Shown in pieces: positions 1 to 9,101 of a DNA stretch of 35,596 bases (the stretch's first letter is position 1; the number at the start of each line of letters is the position of its first letter). A model generated the notes under the pieces. It ran no database searches. It was not told where the DNA came from and saw nothing but the letters and a program-made list of their open reading frames with translations. The position numbers were made by a program, and so were the translations under genes. The stretch covers positions 1-35,596 of the forward strand of contig CBDVBD010000014.1 in the NCBI GenBank assembly GCA_965372135.1, given 5' to 3'. This DNA comes from CBDVBD01 sp965372135. GTDB lineage: Bacteria; Electryoneota; RPQS01; CBDVBD01.

Positions 1-624
1 ATGAATCGCCTGATGAGCCTGGGGATGGATGTTGGATGGCGGCGAAGAGCCATTCGAGCCCTGGATATAAATCCAGGCTCGCTCGTCTTGGATTTAGCGT
101 GTGGAACGGGGGACCTCACGAAAATAGCCCTGGAATCTTGTGATAACATCCAGGTTATGGCAGTAGATCCTTCTCAAGCCATGATCGACATCTTCCGGCA
201 CAGGATTACTGATAAATCAGTGCATCTTGTCCGGGGATGGGATAACGAGTTACCATTTCGTGACGGGAGCTTTCAACGCTCCATGATGGCTTTCGGAATC
301 CGTAACTTTCCCAACCGGTTATTGGCATTACAAGAGCTGTTCCGGGTAACAAAACCGGATGGGAAATTGGCGATTCTTGAGATGACATCCCGTACCCATA
401 CATTCCTGAACGCCCTGTTCGGTTGGTATTTCCGAAAACTTGTTCCCATAGTGGGAAAGATGATATCACGTGACAAGAGCGCATATAGTCACTTACCTGC
501 GTCGGTCGATGCTTTTCCGGAACCTGCCGATTTCGCCCGTGAATTAACCACCGCAGGTTGGACAATAGCCACCTGGGCATCGATGGCAGGTGGAGTAGTC
601 ACCTTATTCCTGGCGGAAAAATGA
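1..624 (+). CDS. ubiE: UbiE/MenG-type quinone biosynthesis C-methyltransferase, 5' truncated
   Basis: SAM-dependent methyltransferase of the UbiE/MenG/Coq5 family, which methylates the demethylmenaquinone or demethoxyubiquinone ring. The first residues (NRLMSLGMDVGWRRRAI) match the family stretch that normally follows 20-30 N-terminal residues (usually ...YDLLNRxxSLGxDxxWRR). The ATG at base 1 is therefore an internal Met and the true start lies outside the window. SAM-binding motif I is VLDLACGTGDL at about residues 29-39, and the C-terminal GGVVTLFLAEK corresponds to the usual family end. An anaerobe of this kind would use it for menaquinone. It overlaps the next gene by 4 bases (ATGA), so the two are translationally coupled. 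Family assignment is secure; the quinone substrate is inferred. Confidence 0.9.
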   Translation: MNRLMSLGMDVGWRRRAIRALDINPGSLVLDLACGTGDLTKIALESCDNIQVMAVDPSQAMIDIFRHRITDKSVHLVRGWDNELPFRDGSFQRSMMAFGIRNFPNRLLALQELFRVTKPDGKLAILEMTSRTHTFLNALFGWYFRKLVPIVGKMISRDKSAYSHLPASVDAFPEPADFARELTTAGWTIATWASMAGGVVTLFLAEK

Positions 625-1043
625 CCGGTCACCGTTCAAGTTCCAGCGCCGATAAATGGGGAATCAGGAAACTACGGATCGGGGATTTCCTGGTTGTAAT
701 ATTGTTACTAGCCGGCGCCATCGCATGGATTGCCTTCGGTATGACACCATCCACCACCGGATCCACTGCCACTGTGGAAGTATCCGGTAAACCGATACAG
801 GAGCTGCACCTGGGGCACGAAGATTACTTCACCATCAACGGAGCCTTAGGACCAGTGTTGATCGGCATCGACGGATCCGGCATTCGCATTCTGGATTCCC
901 GATGTCCTCACGGACTTTGTAAAAGGATGGGACCGATTCGAAGAACAGGCGACTGGATTGCTTGCATTCCTAACAAACTGGTAATCCGAATCCAAGGCAC
1001 CTCTGAAGTCGATGCTATCACTCCAGGCACCATGAGACCATAA
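621..1043 (+). CDS. NusG domain II-containing membrane-anchored protein
   Basis: A 140-residue protein with one N-terminal membrane segment (about residues 20-42, FLVVILLLAGAIAWIAFGM) and a NusG-domain-II-like module. The module carries the conserved pattern CPHGLC ... G ... G.WIACIPNKLVIRI near residues 94-127. The start is taken at ATG 621, which overlaps the ubiE stop as ATGA; a start at 558 would add 21 residues deep inside ubiE. In anaerobic bacteria this family is often found beside Gx-type transporters, and the next gene here is one. It is not the transcription factor NusG: it lacks the NGN domain and is membrane bound. Its biochemical role is unknown; the paired cysteines (CPHGLC plus the later IAC) suggest metal or redox chemistry, but that is inference. 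Confidence 0.82.
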   Translation: MTGHRSSSSADKWGIRKLRIGDFLVVILLLAGAIAWIAFGMTPSTTGSTATVEVSGKPIQELHLGHEDYFTINGALGPVLIGIDGSGIRILDSRCPHGLCKRMGPIRRTGDWIACIPNKLVIRIQGTSEVDAITPGTMRP

Positions 1044-1049
1044 AACATT

Positions 1050-1625
1050 ATGCTGCCAACAGAAGTTGTAAAATCAAAAACCAATGATGTGACAACGGTA
1101 AAGATGCTTAGTCGCTTAGGTGTGTTGGGAGGCTTAGCCATCGCAGTATCAGTTCTGGAATCGTTGATTCCCCAACCGTTACCCTGGTCCCGAATCGGCT
1201 TCGCCAATATTGTCATACTCCTTACCCTCTATCTGTACGGTCCCCTTGCCGCTGTCACCGTCGCATCATTGAAAGTATTCGGAGGGGGACTCATCCTTGG
1301 TTCCGGCTTTTCCCCAGCTTTCTGGTTGGCATTTTCCGGAACCTATACATCGCTTATTGTAATGATCCCCTTGATATACATCCCAAAATTCATCAGCCCC
1401 GTTGGTGTCGCTATCGCTGGTTCGGCAGCGTTCAATGGCGCCCAATTAGTCATGGCGGGGTTACTATTGGTCGGAATGCATAACATGTTGATGTTAATTC
1501 CGGTAATGATGGTATTATCCATCCTCACCGGTGGGGTCATCGGCTGGCTTACCGGTTTGTTGCTTTTCCGGCTGACAAAATCAAACTTAGCGTTTCATAG
1601 AATTACTAAATATGCCGATTTTTGA
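1050..1625 (+). CDS. Gx transporter / heptaprenyl diphosphate synthase component I-like membrane protein
   Basis: A 191-residue, almost wholly hydrophobic protein of the Hpre_diP_synt_I / 'Gx transporter' family. Recognisable family stretches are LGGLAIAVSVLESLIPQPLP, GFANIVILLTLYLYG and LKVFGGGLILGSGFSPAF. About five or six membrane segments are visible, an architecture resembling ECF-transporter S components. It starts 6 bases after the NusG-domain-II gene, a pairing common in anaerobes. The older name links it to prenyl-chain synthesis, which would suit the adjacent quinone methyltransferase; the transporter view predicts uptake of an unknown small molecule. An alternative start at ATG 1104 would drop 18 residues. 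Family is fairly sure, substrate unknown. Confidence 0.82.
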   Translation: MLPTEVVKSKTNDVTTVKMLSRLGVLGGLAIAVSVLESLIPQPLPWSRIGFANIVILLTLYLYGPLAAVTVASLKVFGGGLILGSGFSPAFWLAFSGTYTSLIVMIPLIYIPKFISPVGVAIAGSAAFNGAQLVMAGLLLVGMHNMLMLIPVMMVLSILTGGVIGWLTGLLLFRLTKSNLAFHRITKYADF

Positions 1626-1833
1626 ATTTACATGCGAAAAATGTGGCGGGAATTTCGAAGAATTAGTGCCGGCTGGTTCCAACGGTGCCGGACTGAAATG
1701 CCCCTCCTGCGGAAGCGAGGATATCCGCCGCCTGATTTCCCTGTTTGGTATTTCCGGCAATGCCCTATCCAAACCGACTTCCGGATCTGCCTGCTCCTCC
1801 TGTTCTGCCACAAGTTGTAGCCAATGCCATTAA
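1612..1833 (+). CDS. FmdB family zinc-ribbon protein
   Basis: A 73-residue protein beginning MPIFEFTCEKCGGNFE, diagnostic of the FmdB/CxxC_CxxC_SSSS putative regulatory family. A zinc ribbon is formed by C8/C11 and C30/C33. Unusually, the Ser-rich C-terminus holds a second pair of CxxC motifs (C61/C64 and C69/C72), giving a possible second metal site. The start overlaps the end of the preceding membrane-protein gene by 14 bases. FmdB was first named from a formamidase/amidase regulator, but the molecular function of the family is not established. Confidence 0.88.
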   Translation: MPIFEFTCEKCGGNFEELVPAGSNGAGLKCPSCGSEDIRRLISLFGISGNALSKPTSGSACSSCSATSCSQCH

Positions 1834-1840
1834 TAAAACA

Positions 1841-4267
1841 GTGAACCCGCCTAATCAAACTCGGGGGAAATGGTTGGGGTCGGTATTTTACCGTCCCGCT
1901 GTTGTTGCCTTGGCGTGCTTGGTAGCCGGGATTGTTTCCTATTGGTGGTTTCCCGGCTCTTTCGCTCTTTGGATTATAATATTGACAGCCATCATTGCGG
2001 TGAGCTGCCAATTGCTGCCTGTACACCCCATTCTCCGATGGGTACTTGTTGGCTTACTGATTGCCATGGCTGGTTCCTGGCGTGCTGAAATAACCTCTCC
2101 CCATCAGGATCAAAAGTTGCTGTCATACCTTGAAGCTCAAGTCCTGCCCATAACCGTCACAGGCACCGTCGCTCGCGATCCGGTCATCTACCCTGATGGC
2201 GCCACGGTATGGTTGGACGACGTTATTGTAGTAGGACTTGACCACCAAATTCCCTTAGAGGGAAAAGTGTCCCTGAGTATGTATAATCCTGACGTCCCAT
2301 GCAAATATGGGGATCGTGTGGAGGTCCGCGGGCGCATCTACCGCCCCAACACTAAACGAAATCCCGGTGGAGTCGATTGGGCCTCTGTGTACTATCGCCG
2401 GGGAATTGTCGCCCGTATAGTGCCCTTTTCTGATGAAGATGTCATGGTTATAGACACCGACCAGAATTCCTGGCTGATGTCGAAAGTGGCTTATCCACTG
2501 CGTTACGCAATACTTACCCAAATTGAGAAGTGGTTTCCTACCCAGTCACAGCCCTTGATTTCCGCATTGTTAGTTGGCGAACGTGATGCATTGGATCCTG
2601 CCTTTATCGAAGCAACACAAAGGTCGGGAGCAGCTCATTTGATCGTGATTTCCGGATTCCATGTTGGCGTTGTCGCTCTGATACTGCTGAGGATTGTTTC
2701 CCTGAGTCGAATTCCCTATTGGCTGCAGATAATATTGGTATTAATAGGTTTAACCCTTTTCGCCATGATCGCTGAATGCCGACCACCGGTGATACGCGCT
2801 GTGATCATGGCTGTGATCCTTGGCGGAAGCTACCTGTTCCGTCGTCTCTGGGACCCATGGAACACCTTAGCAGCGGCAGCTTTCCTAATCCTATTAATTC
2901 GACCATCTGACTTAACCAGCCCCAGCTTTCAACTGTCATTCGTCGCTATAGCGTCTATCCTATGTTTCTACCGCCCCTTCCACCGGTTCCTGATGCAATT
3001 CAACTGGGTACATCGCTTGCGTCGCATCCCAATTATTGGACATGGCTTCTATGAAATACTCATGATATCTCTTTGTGTACAAATCGGAGTCCTGCCTGTC
3101 CTGGCTGCCCACTTCAGTCGCATCCCCACCCTTGGTATTGCTGCTACCGTACTTGGTGCGCCTTTGATCATTTTGATCGTACCCTTCAGCATCATCACCG
3201 TAATCATCGGCGCCTTTGGTATCCCTCAGGCACAATGGTTGGCAATCACCGTGGACCGGCTGTCCGTGCTGTTCCAGTACCTAACCCATACTATCGCCGG
3301 CATTTCCTTCGCATCCCTACCGGTGAAGTCCGTGAATTATGCCCTGATTATTTCCATGTTTGTATTCATATATCTCCTGTGGAACTTTCGTAAACGCTGG
3401 GCAAGGTGGGGAGTAGTTACTGCCGTGGTACTTTTCGGAAGTGCAGTGGTATGGAGTGGAGATGATACCAGACTGCAGGTGGGTGTCGAAATCTCATTCC
3501 TTGATGTTGGAACCGGTGCAGCAACCGTGGTACGTTTCGCCGATGGTAGAACGGTACTGATTGATGCCGGACCATCAAGGGAAAGGTGGGATTATGGAGA
3601 AAAGGTAATCCTTCCCTGTCTTGAATCTTATGATATCGACACCCTGGATGCCATTATCATTACCCATGATGATAATGACCACTTGGGTGGCGTGGTTGCA
3701 GTGATGGATGCTATCCCGGTTCGCAACGTGTACGGGAACGGTCTCAAAGGGAATTCCGATACATATACACGCTATGAACTGGCTCTCAAAGAACATGGAA
3801 TAATCCCCCAAGTGCTGCACGCCGGACAGTCACTCCCCGGATTTGAGGATATCCCCATCTGGATATTACACCCCGATGCCTCATTCCTTGATGAACATAT
3901 CAGTGATAATGATGCGTCGGTGGTACTGCAAATCCGTATCGGTCAGGTCGCATTCCTACTGCCCGGAGATATTGAATCGTCAGCAGAAAATCATATACTT
4001 AGATACCAAGACACTCTTGGATCCGATGTCTTGTTAATTCCCCACCACGGATCTGCTAACTCTGCCGGGATGCCGTTCTTAGAAGCTGTAATGCCTAAAA
4101 TTGCAATCATATCCACTGGGAAAAACAACCCACACGGGCATCCATCCTCCCTAGTTTTGCACCGACTGGAAGCCATACACTGCCAAGTGGAACGCACCGA
4201 TTTAAACGGTGCAGTAGTGCTGCGAACCGACGGTCATTACGTCTGGAAATATGAAGGATGGCGATAA
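1841..4267 (+). CDS. comEC: ComEC/Rec2 family DNA internalisation protein
   Basis: Polytopic inner-membrane channel protein for uptake of single-stranded DNA during natural transformation. Order of domains: N-terminal membrane segments with a DUF4131-type region (about 20-210), the Competence domain (about 235-530, with LLVGERDAL and the HLIVISGFHVG signature near residues 263-275), and a C-terminal metallo-beta-lactamase domain (about 550-800). The last keeps its metal motifs: FLDVGTGAA, THDDNDHLGG (near 605-615) and PHHGSANS (near 733-740), so its nuclease-type fold looks intact. The length (808 residues) is full for the family. GTG 1841, 8 bases after fmdB, is chosen; TTG 1745 or ATG 1760 would lie inside fmdB. 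No good ribosome-binding site precedes any candidate, so the exact start is uncertain. Confidence 0.9.
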   Translation: MNPPNQTRGKWLGSVFYRPAVVALACLVAGIVSYWWFPGSFALWIIILTAIIAVSCQLLPVHPILRWVLVGLLIAMAGSWRAEITSPHQDQKLLSYLEAQVLPITVTGTVARDPVIYPDGATVWLDDVIVVGLDHQIPLEGKVSLSMYNPDVPCKYGDRVEVRGRIYRPNTKRNPGGVDWASVYYRRGIVARIVPFSDEDVMVIDTDQNSWLMSKVAYPLRYAILTQIEKWFPTQSQPLISALLVGERDALDPAFIEATQRSGAAHLIVISGFHVGVVALILLRIVSLSRIPYWLQIILVLIGLTLFAMIAECRPPVIRAVIMAVILGGSYLFRRLWDPWNTLAAAAFLILLIRPSDLTSPSFQLSFVAIASILCFYRPFHRFLMQFNWVHRLRRIPIIGHGFYEILMISLCVQIGVLPVLAAHFSRIPTLGIAATVLGAPLIILIVPFSIITVIIGAFGIPQAQWLAITVDRLSVLFQYLTHTIAGISFASLPVKSVNYALIISMFVFIYLLWNFRKRWARWGVVTAVVLFGSAVVWSGDDTRLQVGVEISFLDVGTGAATVVRFADGRTVLIDAGPSRERWDYGEKVILPCLESYDIDTLDAIIITHDDNDHLGGVVAVMDAIPVRNVYGNGLKGNSDTYTRYELALKEHGIIPQVLHAGQSLPGFEDIPIWILHPDASFLDEHISDNDASVVLQIRIGQVAFLLPGDIESSAENHILRYQDTLGSDVLLIPHHGSANSAGMPFLEAVMPKIAIISTGKNNPHGHPSSLVLHRLEAIHCQVERTDLNGAVVLRTDGHYVWKYEGWR

Positions 4268-4304
4268 ACTGAATTGGATATAATTAAACGATCATCCAAA
4301 ACTC

Positions 4305-4970
4305 ATGAAAACCCTGACCAATCAACATCAACTGAATCTGATCACCGATGGTGATAAAGACCCAACCTTAACTGAAATCGAAAACCGCTTGTGGCGAAAA
4401 GGATACAAATTCGTATGTGGCGCCGATGAAGTTGGCAGAGGACCCTTGGCTGGACCAGTGATGGCAGCAGCGGTCATCCTGCCGCCGAATGTCATAATTG
4501 ACGGCGTTGCCGATTCCAAAACCCTATCTCCTGCCAAGCGCGAAGAACTATTCCAAATAATCAAACATCGCGCCTTAACAATTGGCTTGGGTGCTGTTTC
4601 CCCAGCCGCCATCGACCGCATCGGGATACTCCCGGCAACCCATTTAGCCTTCCAAAGAGCGATCCACCATTTAAAAATCACCCCGGATTATCTCTTAGTT
4701 GACGGATACCCGATCCCGTATCAGGGCGAACAAACTGCCCTAATTAAGGGCGACAGCAGAAGCCAAACCATTGCAGCCGCCTCCATCATCGCAAAAGTCA
4801 CCCGCGATCATCTAATGATTACCCTAAATACTCGATATACCGTATATGGATTCGCTAAACACAAAGGTTACGGAACCTTAGCACACCGCAACGCTCTGAA
4901 ACACCACGGACCCTGTCCAATTCACCGGTTAAGCTTCCGGGGAGTATTACAGACTGGGGATGAACGATAA
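4305..4970 (+). CDS. rnhB: Ribonuclease HII
   Basis: Cleaves the RNA strand of RNA-DNA hybrids and starts removal of single ribonucleotides from DNA. The type 2 RNase H signature is clear: GADEVGRGPLAGPV with catalytic D41 and E42, then LLVDGYPIP, and AASIIAKVTRDHLM carrying the last acidic residue. The 221-residue length is normal, with an N-terminal extension of about 25 residues before the core. It lies 37 bases after comEC and its TAA shares a base with the next ATG (TAATG), so it is co-transcribed with the DNA-uptake gene and the nuclease-fold YraN gene. Confidence 0.96.
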   Translation: MKTLTNQHQLNLITDGDKDPTLTEIENRLWRKGYKFVCGADEVGRGPLAGPVMAAAVILPPNVIIDGVADSKTLSPAKREELFQIIKHRALTIGLGAVSPAAIDRIGILPATHLAFQRAIHHLKITPDYLLVDGYPIPYQGEQTALIKGDSRSQTIAAASIIAKVTRDHLMITLNTRYTVYGFAKHKGYGTLAHRNALKHHGPCPIHRLSFRGVLQTGDER

Positions 4971-5362
4971 TGAACCTGTTTCGCAAACCGCAACAGAAAC
5001 CAAAATCAAATCTTGAAATCGGCAGGTGGGGTGAAACTCAGGCAATCAAATATCTGAAAAAACAAGGATATCGAATAAATCAAAGAAATTTCCGATCCTT
5101 GGGCGGTGAAATCGACATCATCGCATCGAAAGACAACGTGTTGGTATTCGTGGAAGTAAAAGCCCGGCGAGGAGTAGGACCGATCGACCCTGAACATCGC
5201 GTAGGATTAAAGAAAAAACGTCAGTTGGTGAAACTTGCCAAATACTATATATCGAGAACAAAAACTGATTACGATGAAATCCGAATGGACATTATTACCG
5301 TCACTAAGAATGAGAAAAACTTCGACATCAAACATATGGAGGGAGCTTTTGGGGATGAATAA
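4970..5362 (+). CDS. YraN family (UPF0102) nuclease-fold protein
   Basis: A 130-residue protein with the UPF0102/YraN pattern: GRWGETQAIKYLKKQGY, then NFRSLGGEIDIIASK and VFVEVKARRG, which together give the E...D...ExK arrangement of PD-(D/E)XK endonuclease-like folds. Many bacteria place this gene beside rnhB, as here. Activity has not been firmly shown for most members, so a DNA-processing role is inferred from fold and neighbours. The start overlaps the rnhB stop by one base, and the end overlaps the next gene by 8 bases. Confidence 0.9.
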   Translation: MNLFRKPQQKPKSNLEIGRWGETQAIKYLKKQGYRINQRNFRSLGGEIDIIASKDNVLVFVEVKARRGVGPIDPEHRVGLKKKRQLVKLAKYYISRTKTDYDEIRMDIITVTKNEKNFDIKHMEGAFGDE

Positions 5363-7124
5363 TCACAATCATCAACACCGGCACGCGACCTGTAAAACCA
5401 TGCGAATTGTCATAATCCTGATTTGGCTCTGGGGATTAACGATACCGGTCGCAACCGCTCAAGTGGTATTGACCGAAATCATGTTCGATGCTGCTGGCAA
5501 TGAAAATTACGATGAATTCATAGAAATAGTCAACCTCGGTCCCTGGAACGTGGATCTATCCGGATGGCTGACATCCGATGAATCCGCCGATGACACTATC
5601 ATCTCTATCGGTGAAGGAACCCTGCTCCAAGTCGGGCAATACGGCATCATCCTGGACGGAGGGTACCTGGAGAACTCTACCTATTACGATTCGCTAATTC
5701 CCGACGAAGCCCTGAGACTAACCATCGACAACGCCACCTTCGGAAGCGCAGGGTTGTCCAACTCCACCGCCGAGACCGTATCTTTAATCAATTCCTTTGG
5801 CACCGTAGTGTCATCCCACACCTACACCTTAGGAAACGAACCGGGTTATTCTGAAGAAAAAATCCGGGTGGAAATGGGCGATGACCCCACCAATTGGCGC
5901 GACAGCGAACGTTGGAACGGCACCCCGGGTGCACCTAATAGCGTAATGCCTGACAGCTTAGATGTGGCATTATCCGCCATGAGATTCGATCCTGAAAATC
6001 CCAGACTCACCGACCATGTCGCCGTGTGGGTAAAAGTCTTAAACCTGGGCATCCAGCCCGCTGAGCAAATATTAGTGGATTTCGGCATCGACCTGGACAA
6101 TAACCAGACCTTCGACCCTGAAGAAGATTTCGATACCATCATAATCCAATCGCTGGATCCCTTGGATTCCGTTTGGACGGTCAGTCACCTGCCAGAACTC
6201 CCTGCCGGAATCTACACCATCATGGCGAAAACCGATTATCAGGACAACAATCCGGATAATAACTACACCAACAAACAAGTCGCCATCGGCTCCGAAACCG
6301 GGTCGGTACTATTCAACGAACTGTTTTACAAACCTTTGCCCGGTCAATCGGAATGGGTAGAATTGATGAATCCTGGAACTGGACCGGTAAATTTGGCGGG
6401 ATGGCACTTTGCCGACACCCACGGACTCACCGACACCTCCCAACACATGATACTCCCCTCTGATCCCTTGTATATTAACCCCGCAGGTTACGTAATCCTT
6501 GCCAAAGACTCTACAGTTATGGATTTCAATCCACCTACCGAAACTCCGATATATATCGCTGGGAGCAACTGGCCCACCTTGAACAACACCGGCGATTCCT
6601 TGATGATCTATGATGCATCCCTTACCCCAATCGATTCCGTGTATTACCAAGGGAACTGGTCCTATGCCGACAATGGTGTGTCCTTAGAACGCATCAATCC
6701 ATCACACTCTTCGAACAACCCCCTCAACTGGACGGATTGCGTCGATCCCGCTCAAGCTACCCCAGGAAGAGTGAATAGTGTCTTATACCAACCAACGGAA
6801 GGGGAACAAATCCTTACCTGCGATCCCAATCCTTTTTCCCCGGATGGCGATGGTCGCGATGATGTATTGTTCATACGGTACAGCTTACCGGTTACTACCG
6901 CCCGTGTCAAGTTGAAAATTTTCGATGTCAGAGGACGGCTGGTCAAATGGCTGTTGAACAATCAACCGGCAGCAGGACATGGCGAAGTAATCTGGGACGG
7001 CACCCACGGCGACGGTATCACAGCGCGTATTGGCATGTACATCATATACTTGGAAGCCATCAACGCCCAAAACGGTGTCATCGAAACCGCCAAACGCACC
7101 GTGGTATTAGCCGGAAAACTGTAA
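5355..7124 (+). CDS. Secreted lamin-tail-domain protein with C-terminal FlgD-type Ig domain
   Basis: A 589-residue exported protein. An N-terminal signal peptide (hydrophobic IVIILIWLWGLTIPVATAQ, cleavage near residue 34) leads into a lamin-tail domain (about 36-190, starting VVLTEIMFDAAGNENYDEFIEIVN). A CARDB-like adhesion module follows (about 200-310), then a second lamin-tail domain (about 316-470, starting VLFNELFYKPLPGQSEWVEL). The C-terminal FlgD/gliding-type Ig domain (about 485-589) has NPFSPDGDGRDD and KIFDVRGRLV. The start at ATG 5355 is preceded by GGAGGG; ATG 5400 would give a shorter but still complete signal peptide. Both ends overlap neighbours (8 bases with yraN, 1 base with the ABC-F gene), so it is embedded in the comEC unit. 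It is probably displayed on the surface; its ligand is unknown. Confidence 0.85.
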   Translation: MNNHNHQHRHATCKTMRIVIILIWLWGLTIPVATAQVVLTEIMFDAAGNENYDEFIEIVNLGPWNVDLSGWLTSDESADDTIISIGEGTLLQVGQYGIILDGGYLENSTYYDSLIPDEALRLTIDNATFGSAGLSNSTAETVSLINSFGTVVSSHTYTLGNEPGYSEEKIRVEMGDDPTNWRDSERWNGTPGAPNSVMPDSLDVALSAMRFDPENPRLTDHVAVWVKVLNLGIQPAEQILVDFGIDLDNNQTFDPEEDFDTIIIQSLDPLDSVWTVSHLPELPAGIYTIMAKTDYQDNNPDNNYTNKQVAIGSETGSVLFNELFYKPLPGQSEWVELMNPGTGPVNLAGWHFADTHGLTDTSQHMILPSDPLYINPAGYVILAKDSTVMDFNPPTETPIYIAGSNWPTLNNTGDSLMIYDASLTPIDSVYYQGNWSYADNGVSLERINPSHSSNNPLNWTDCVDPAQATPGRVNSVLYQPTEGEQILTCDPNPFSPDGDGRDDVLFIRYSLPVTTARVKLKIFDVRGRLVKWLLNNQPAAGHGEVIWDGTHGDGITARIGMYIIYLEAINAQNGVIETAKRTVVLAGKL

Positions 7125-9097
7125 TGATCCAACTCTGTAATATAGGGATATCTTTCGGCGGAACTTGGCTGTTCCAAAACCTTGACTGGCACATATCTCC
7201 CGGATCCCGAGTCGGCTTTGTCGGTCCCAACGGTGCTGGAAAAACCACCCTGTTAAAAATCATCTGTGGACAGCTTCCCACCGAAACCGGACAAGTATTA
7301 AGCCCTAAAAGGACCACCTTCGGGTACCTGCCTCAGGAAGGCGTGGAACACCGTGGTCGTACCTTGTTCGAAGAAGCCTACTCTGCCTTAGGGGATATCG
7401 TAACCCTCCAGAAACAGATGGAATCCGTCCAGCAGGAAATGGCGGAATTGGAGCAGGACAGTCCGGAGTTGAATGACCTGTTAAAGTATTTAGGGCACCT
7501 GGAACACCGCATGCAAATCCTGGAAGGATACACCGCTGAAGCCCGGGTACACAAAGTGCTGAATGGCTTGGGATTTTCCGAGTCGGAATCGACCCACCCT
7601 GTTGAATCCTTTTCCGGTGGTTGGCAGATGCGTATTACCCTCGCCAAACTACTGTTGCAGGAACCTGATGTCCTATTGCTTGACGAACCCACCAACCACC
7701 TGGATATCCCCACACTGGAATGGCTTGAGACCTATTTGGAAGAATATGACGGCACCGTGATTCTGGTATCCCATGACCGATATTTCCTGGACCAGGCTAC
7801 TAATATCACTGCGGAAATAGAGCGTGGGAGATTGGAAATTTATCACGGTAACTATAGCTACTACCAGCAGGAAAAAGAGGGTCGCCGGGATCGCTTAGCA
7901 TCCGAACAGGTCCGCCTGGCAAAAGAAAGAGCACGCATCGAGCGATTCGTAGAGCGCTTCCGATATAAAAACACAAAAGCCAAAGCGGTACAGAGCCGGA
8001 TCAAGATGCTGGAAAAGATGAAAACCATTGAACTGCCCAAACACACCAAAACTATCCGGCTTCAATTTCCCGAAGCCCCCAGATCAGGACGGATGATTTT
8101 CCAAGCTGAAAATATCAGTAAATCTTACGGTGAGAAAGAAGTATTCCGAGAGCTGGATTTAATTATGGAACGAGGTCGCCGGGTGGCATTGGTCGGACCA
8201 AACGGAGCGGGGAAGAGCACCTTTTGCCGAATTGTCTGTGGTCAGGAATCCCCCACACAAGGTACCTTCCGACTGGGACACAACGTCATGATGGATAACT
8301 TCAGTCAGGACATACATCACGAACTGAACCCGAAAAACACCGTACTTGAAGAGGTTGAATCCCATGCTGCCACTTCCCAAATCCCCCAATTGAGAAACCT
8401 GATGGGCGCGTTCCTATTCAGTGGTGATGATGTATATAAGCAAGTGTCGGTACTGAGCGGCGGTGAAAAAAGCCGGTTGGCTTTAGCTAAAATCCTGCTG
8501 AACCCATCCAACTTCTTAGTCCTGGACGAACCCACTAACCACCTCGACAGAGCCGGACGGGATGTTTTACTGAACGCTCTGAATCAATACAATGGAACCA
8601 TCCTTATCGTGTCCCACGACCGGTATTTCCTTGACGGACTGGTAGACGAAATCTGGGAAATGAAAAACGGAACCCTGCGCATATACCCCGGTAACTATTC
8701 TTACTATCACCGGATCCGCATGGAAGAACAAGCGAAACAAGAAGAACTACAGGCAGCTCAAACAACTGAAAAATCCGAGGATAAGGAGAAAGAAACCAAA
8801 AAATTATCCGTAAAAAAATCCAAAGAACAAAAACGACAGGAAGCCGAAGAACGTCAGCAACAATACCAAAAGCGACAACAATTTGAAGCCCAGTTAAAAG
8901 AGATAATGTCAGCCATCGAACAGCGTGAAGCACGAAAAACTGAGCTGGAAACCTTATTATCCGACACCGAAATATATCACAACGGAGACAGAACGCGGGA
9001 CATAATGAAAGAATACCGGAAAATCACCGCGGAGCTGCCCATTCTATACCAGAAATGGGAACAGATTGAGAAAAATGGTGCAACTGATTCCCCGTAA
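7124..9097 (+). CDS. ABC-F family ATPase (ribosome-associated type)
   Basis: A 657-residue soluble protein with two ABC nucleotide-binding domains in tandem and no membrane segments, as in the ABC-F family (Uup, EttA, YdiF types) that acts on ribosomes. Walker A motifs are GPNGAGKTT (G34-T42) and GPNGAGKST (from G358). Signature motifs are SFSGGWQMR and LSGGEKSR, and both Walker B regions read LLLDEPTNHLD or LVLDEPTNHLD. A charged inter-domain linker (about 240-310) and a Lys/Glu/Gln-rich coiled coil (about 535-650) complete the Uup/YdiF-like layout. The start at ATG 7124 forms TAATG with the preceding stop. It is the last gene before the promoter region at 9098. The subtype (translation factor, DNA-binding Uup or resistance factor) cannot be fixed by eye. 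Confidence 0.93.
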   Translation: MIQLCNIGISFGGTWLFQNLDWHISPGSRVGFVGPNGAGKTTLLKIICGQLPTETGQVLSPKRTTFGYLPQEGVEHRGRTLFEEAYSALGDIVTLQKQMESVQQEMAELEQDSPELNDLLKYLGHLEHRMQILEGYTAEARVHKVLNGLGFSESESTHPVESFSGGWQMRITLAKLLLQEPDVLLLDEPTNHLDIPTLEWLETYLEEYDGTVILVSHDRYFLDQATNITAEIERGRLEIYHGNYSYYQQEKEGRRDRLASEQVRLAKERARIERFVERFRYKNTKAKAVQSRIKMLEKMKTIELPKHTKTIRLQFPEAPRSGRMIFQAENISKSYGEKEVFRELDLIMERGRRVALVGPNGAGKSTFCRIVCGQESPTQGTFRLGHNVMMDNFSQDIHHELNPKNTVLEEVESHAATSQIPQLRNLMGAFLFSGDDVYKQVSVLSGGEKSRLALAKILLNPSNFLVLDEPTNHLDRAGRDVLLNALNQYNGTILIVSHDRYFLDGLVDEIWEMKNGTLRIYPGNYSYYHRIRMEEQAKQEELQAAQTTEKSEDKEKETKKLSVKKSKEQKRQEAEERQQQYQKRQQFEAQLKEIMSAIEQREARKTELETLLSDTEIYHNGDRTRDIMKEYRKITAELPILYQKWEQIEKNGATDSP

Positions 9098-9101
9098 ATT
9101 A

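Noticed and set aside
1745..1840. Longer ComEC start at TTG 1745 or ATG 1760
   Set aside because: It would overlap fmdB by 74-89 bases and add a proline-rich stretch that merely mirrors the fmdB reading; GTG 1841 is preferred though not proven.
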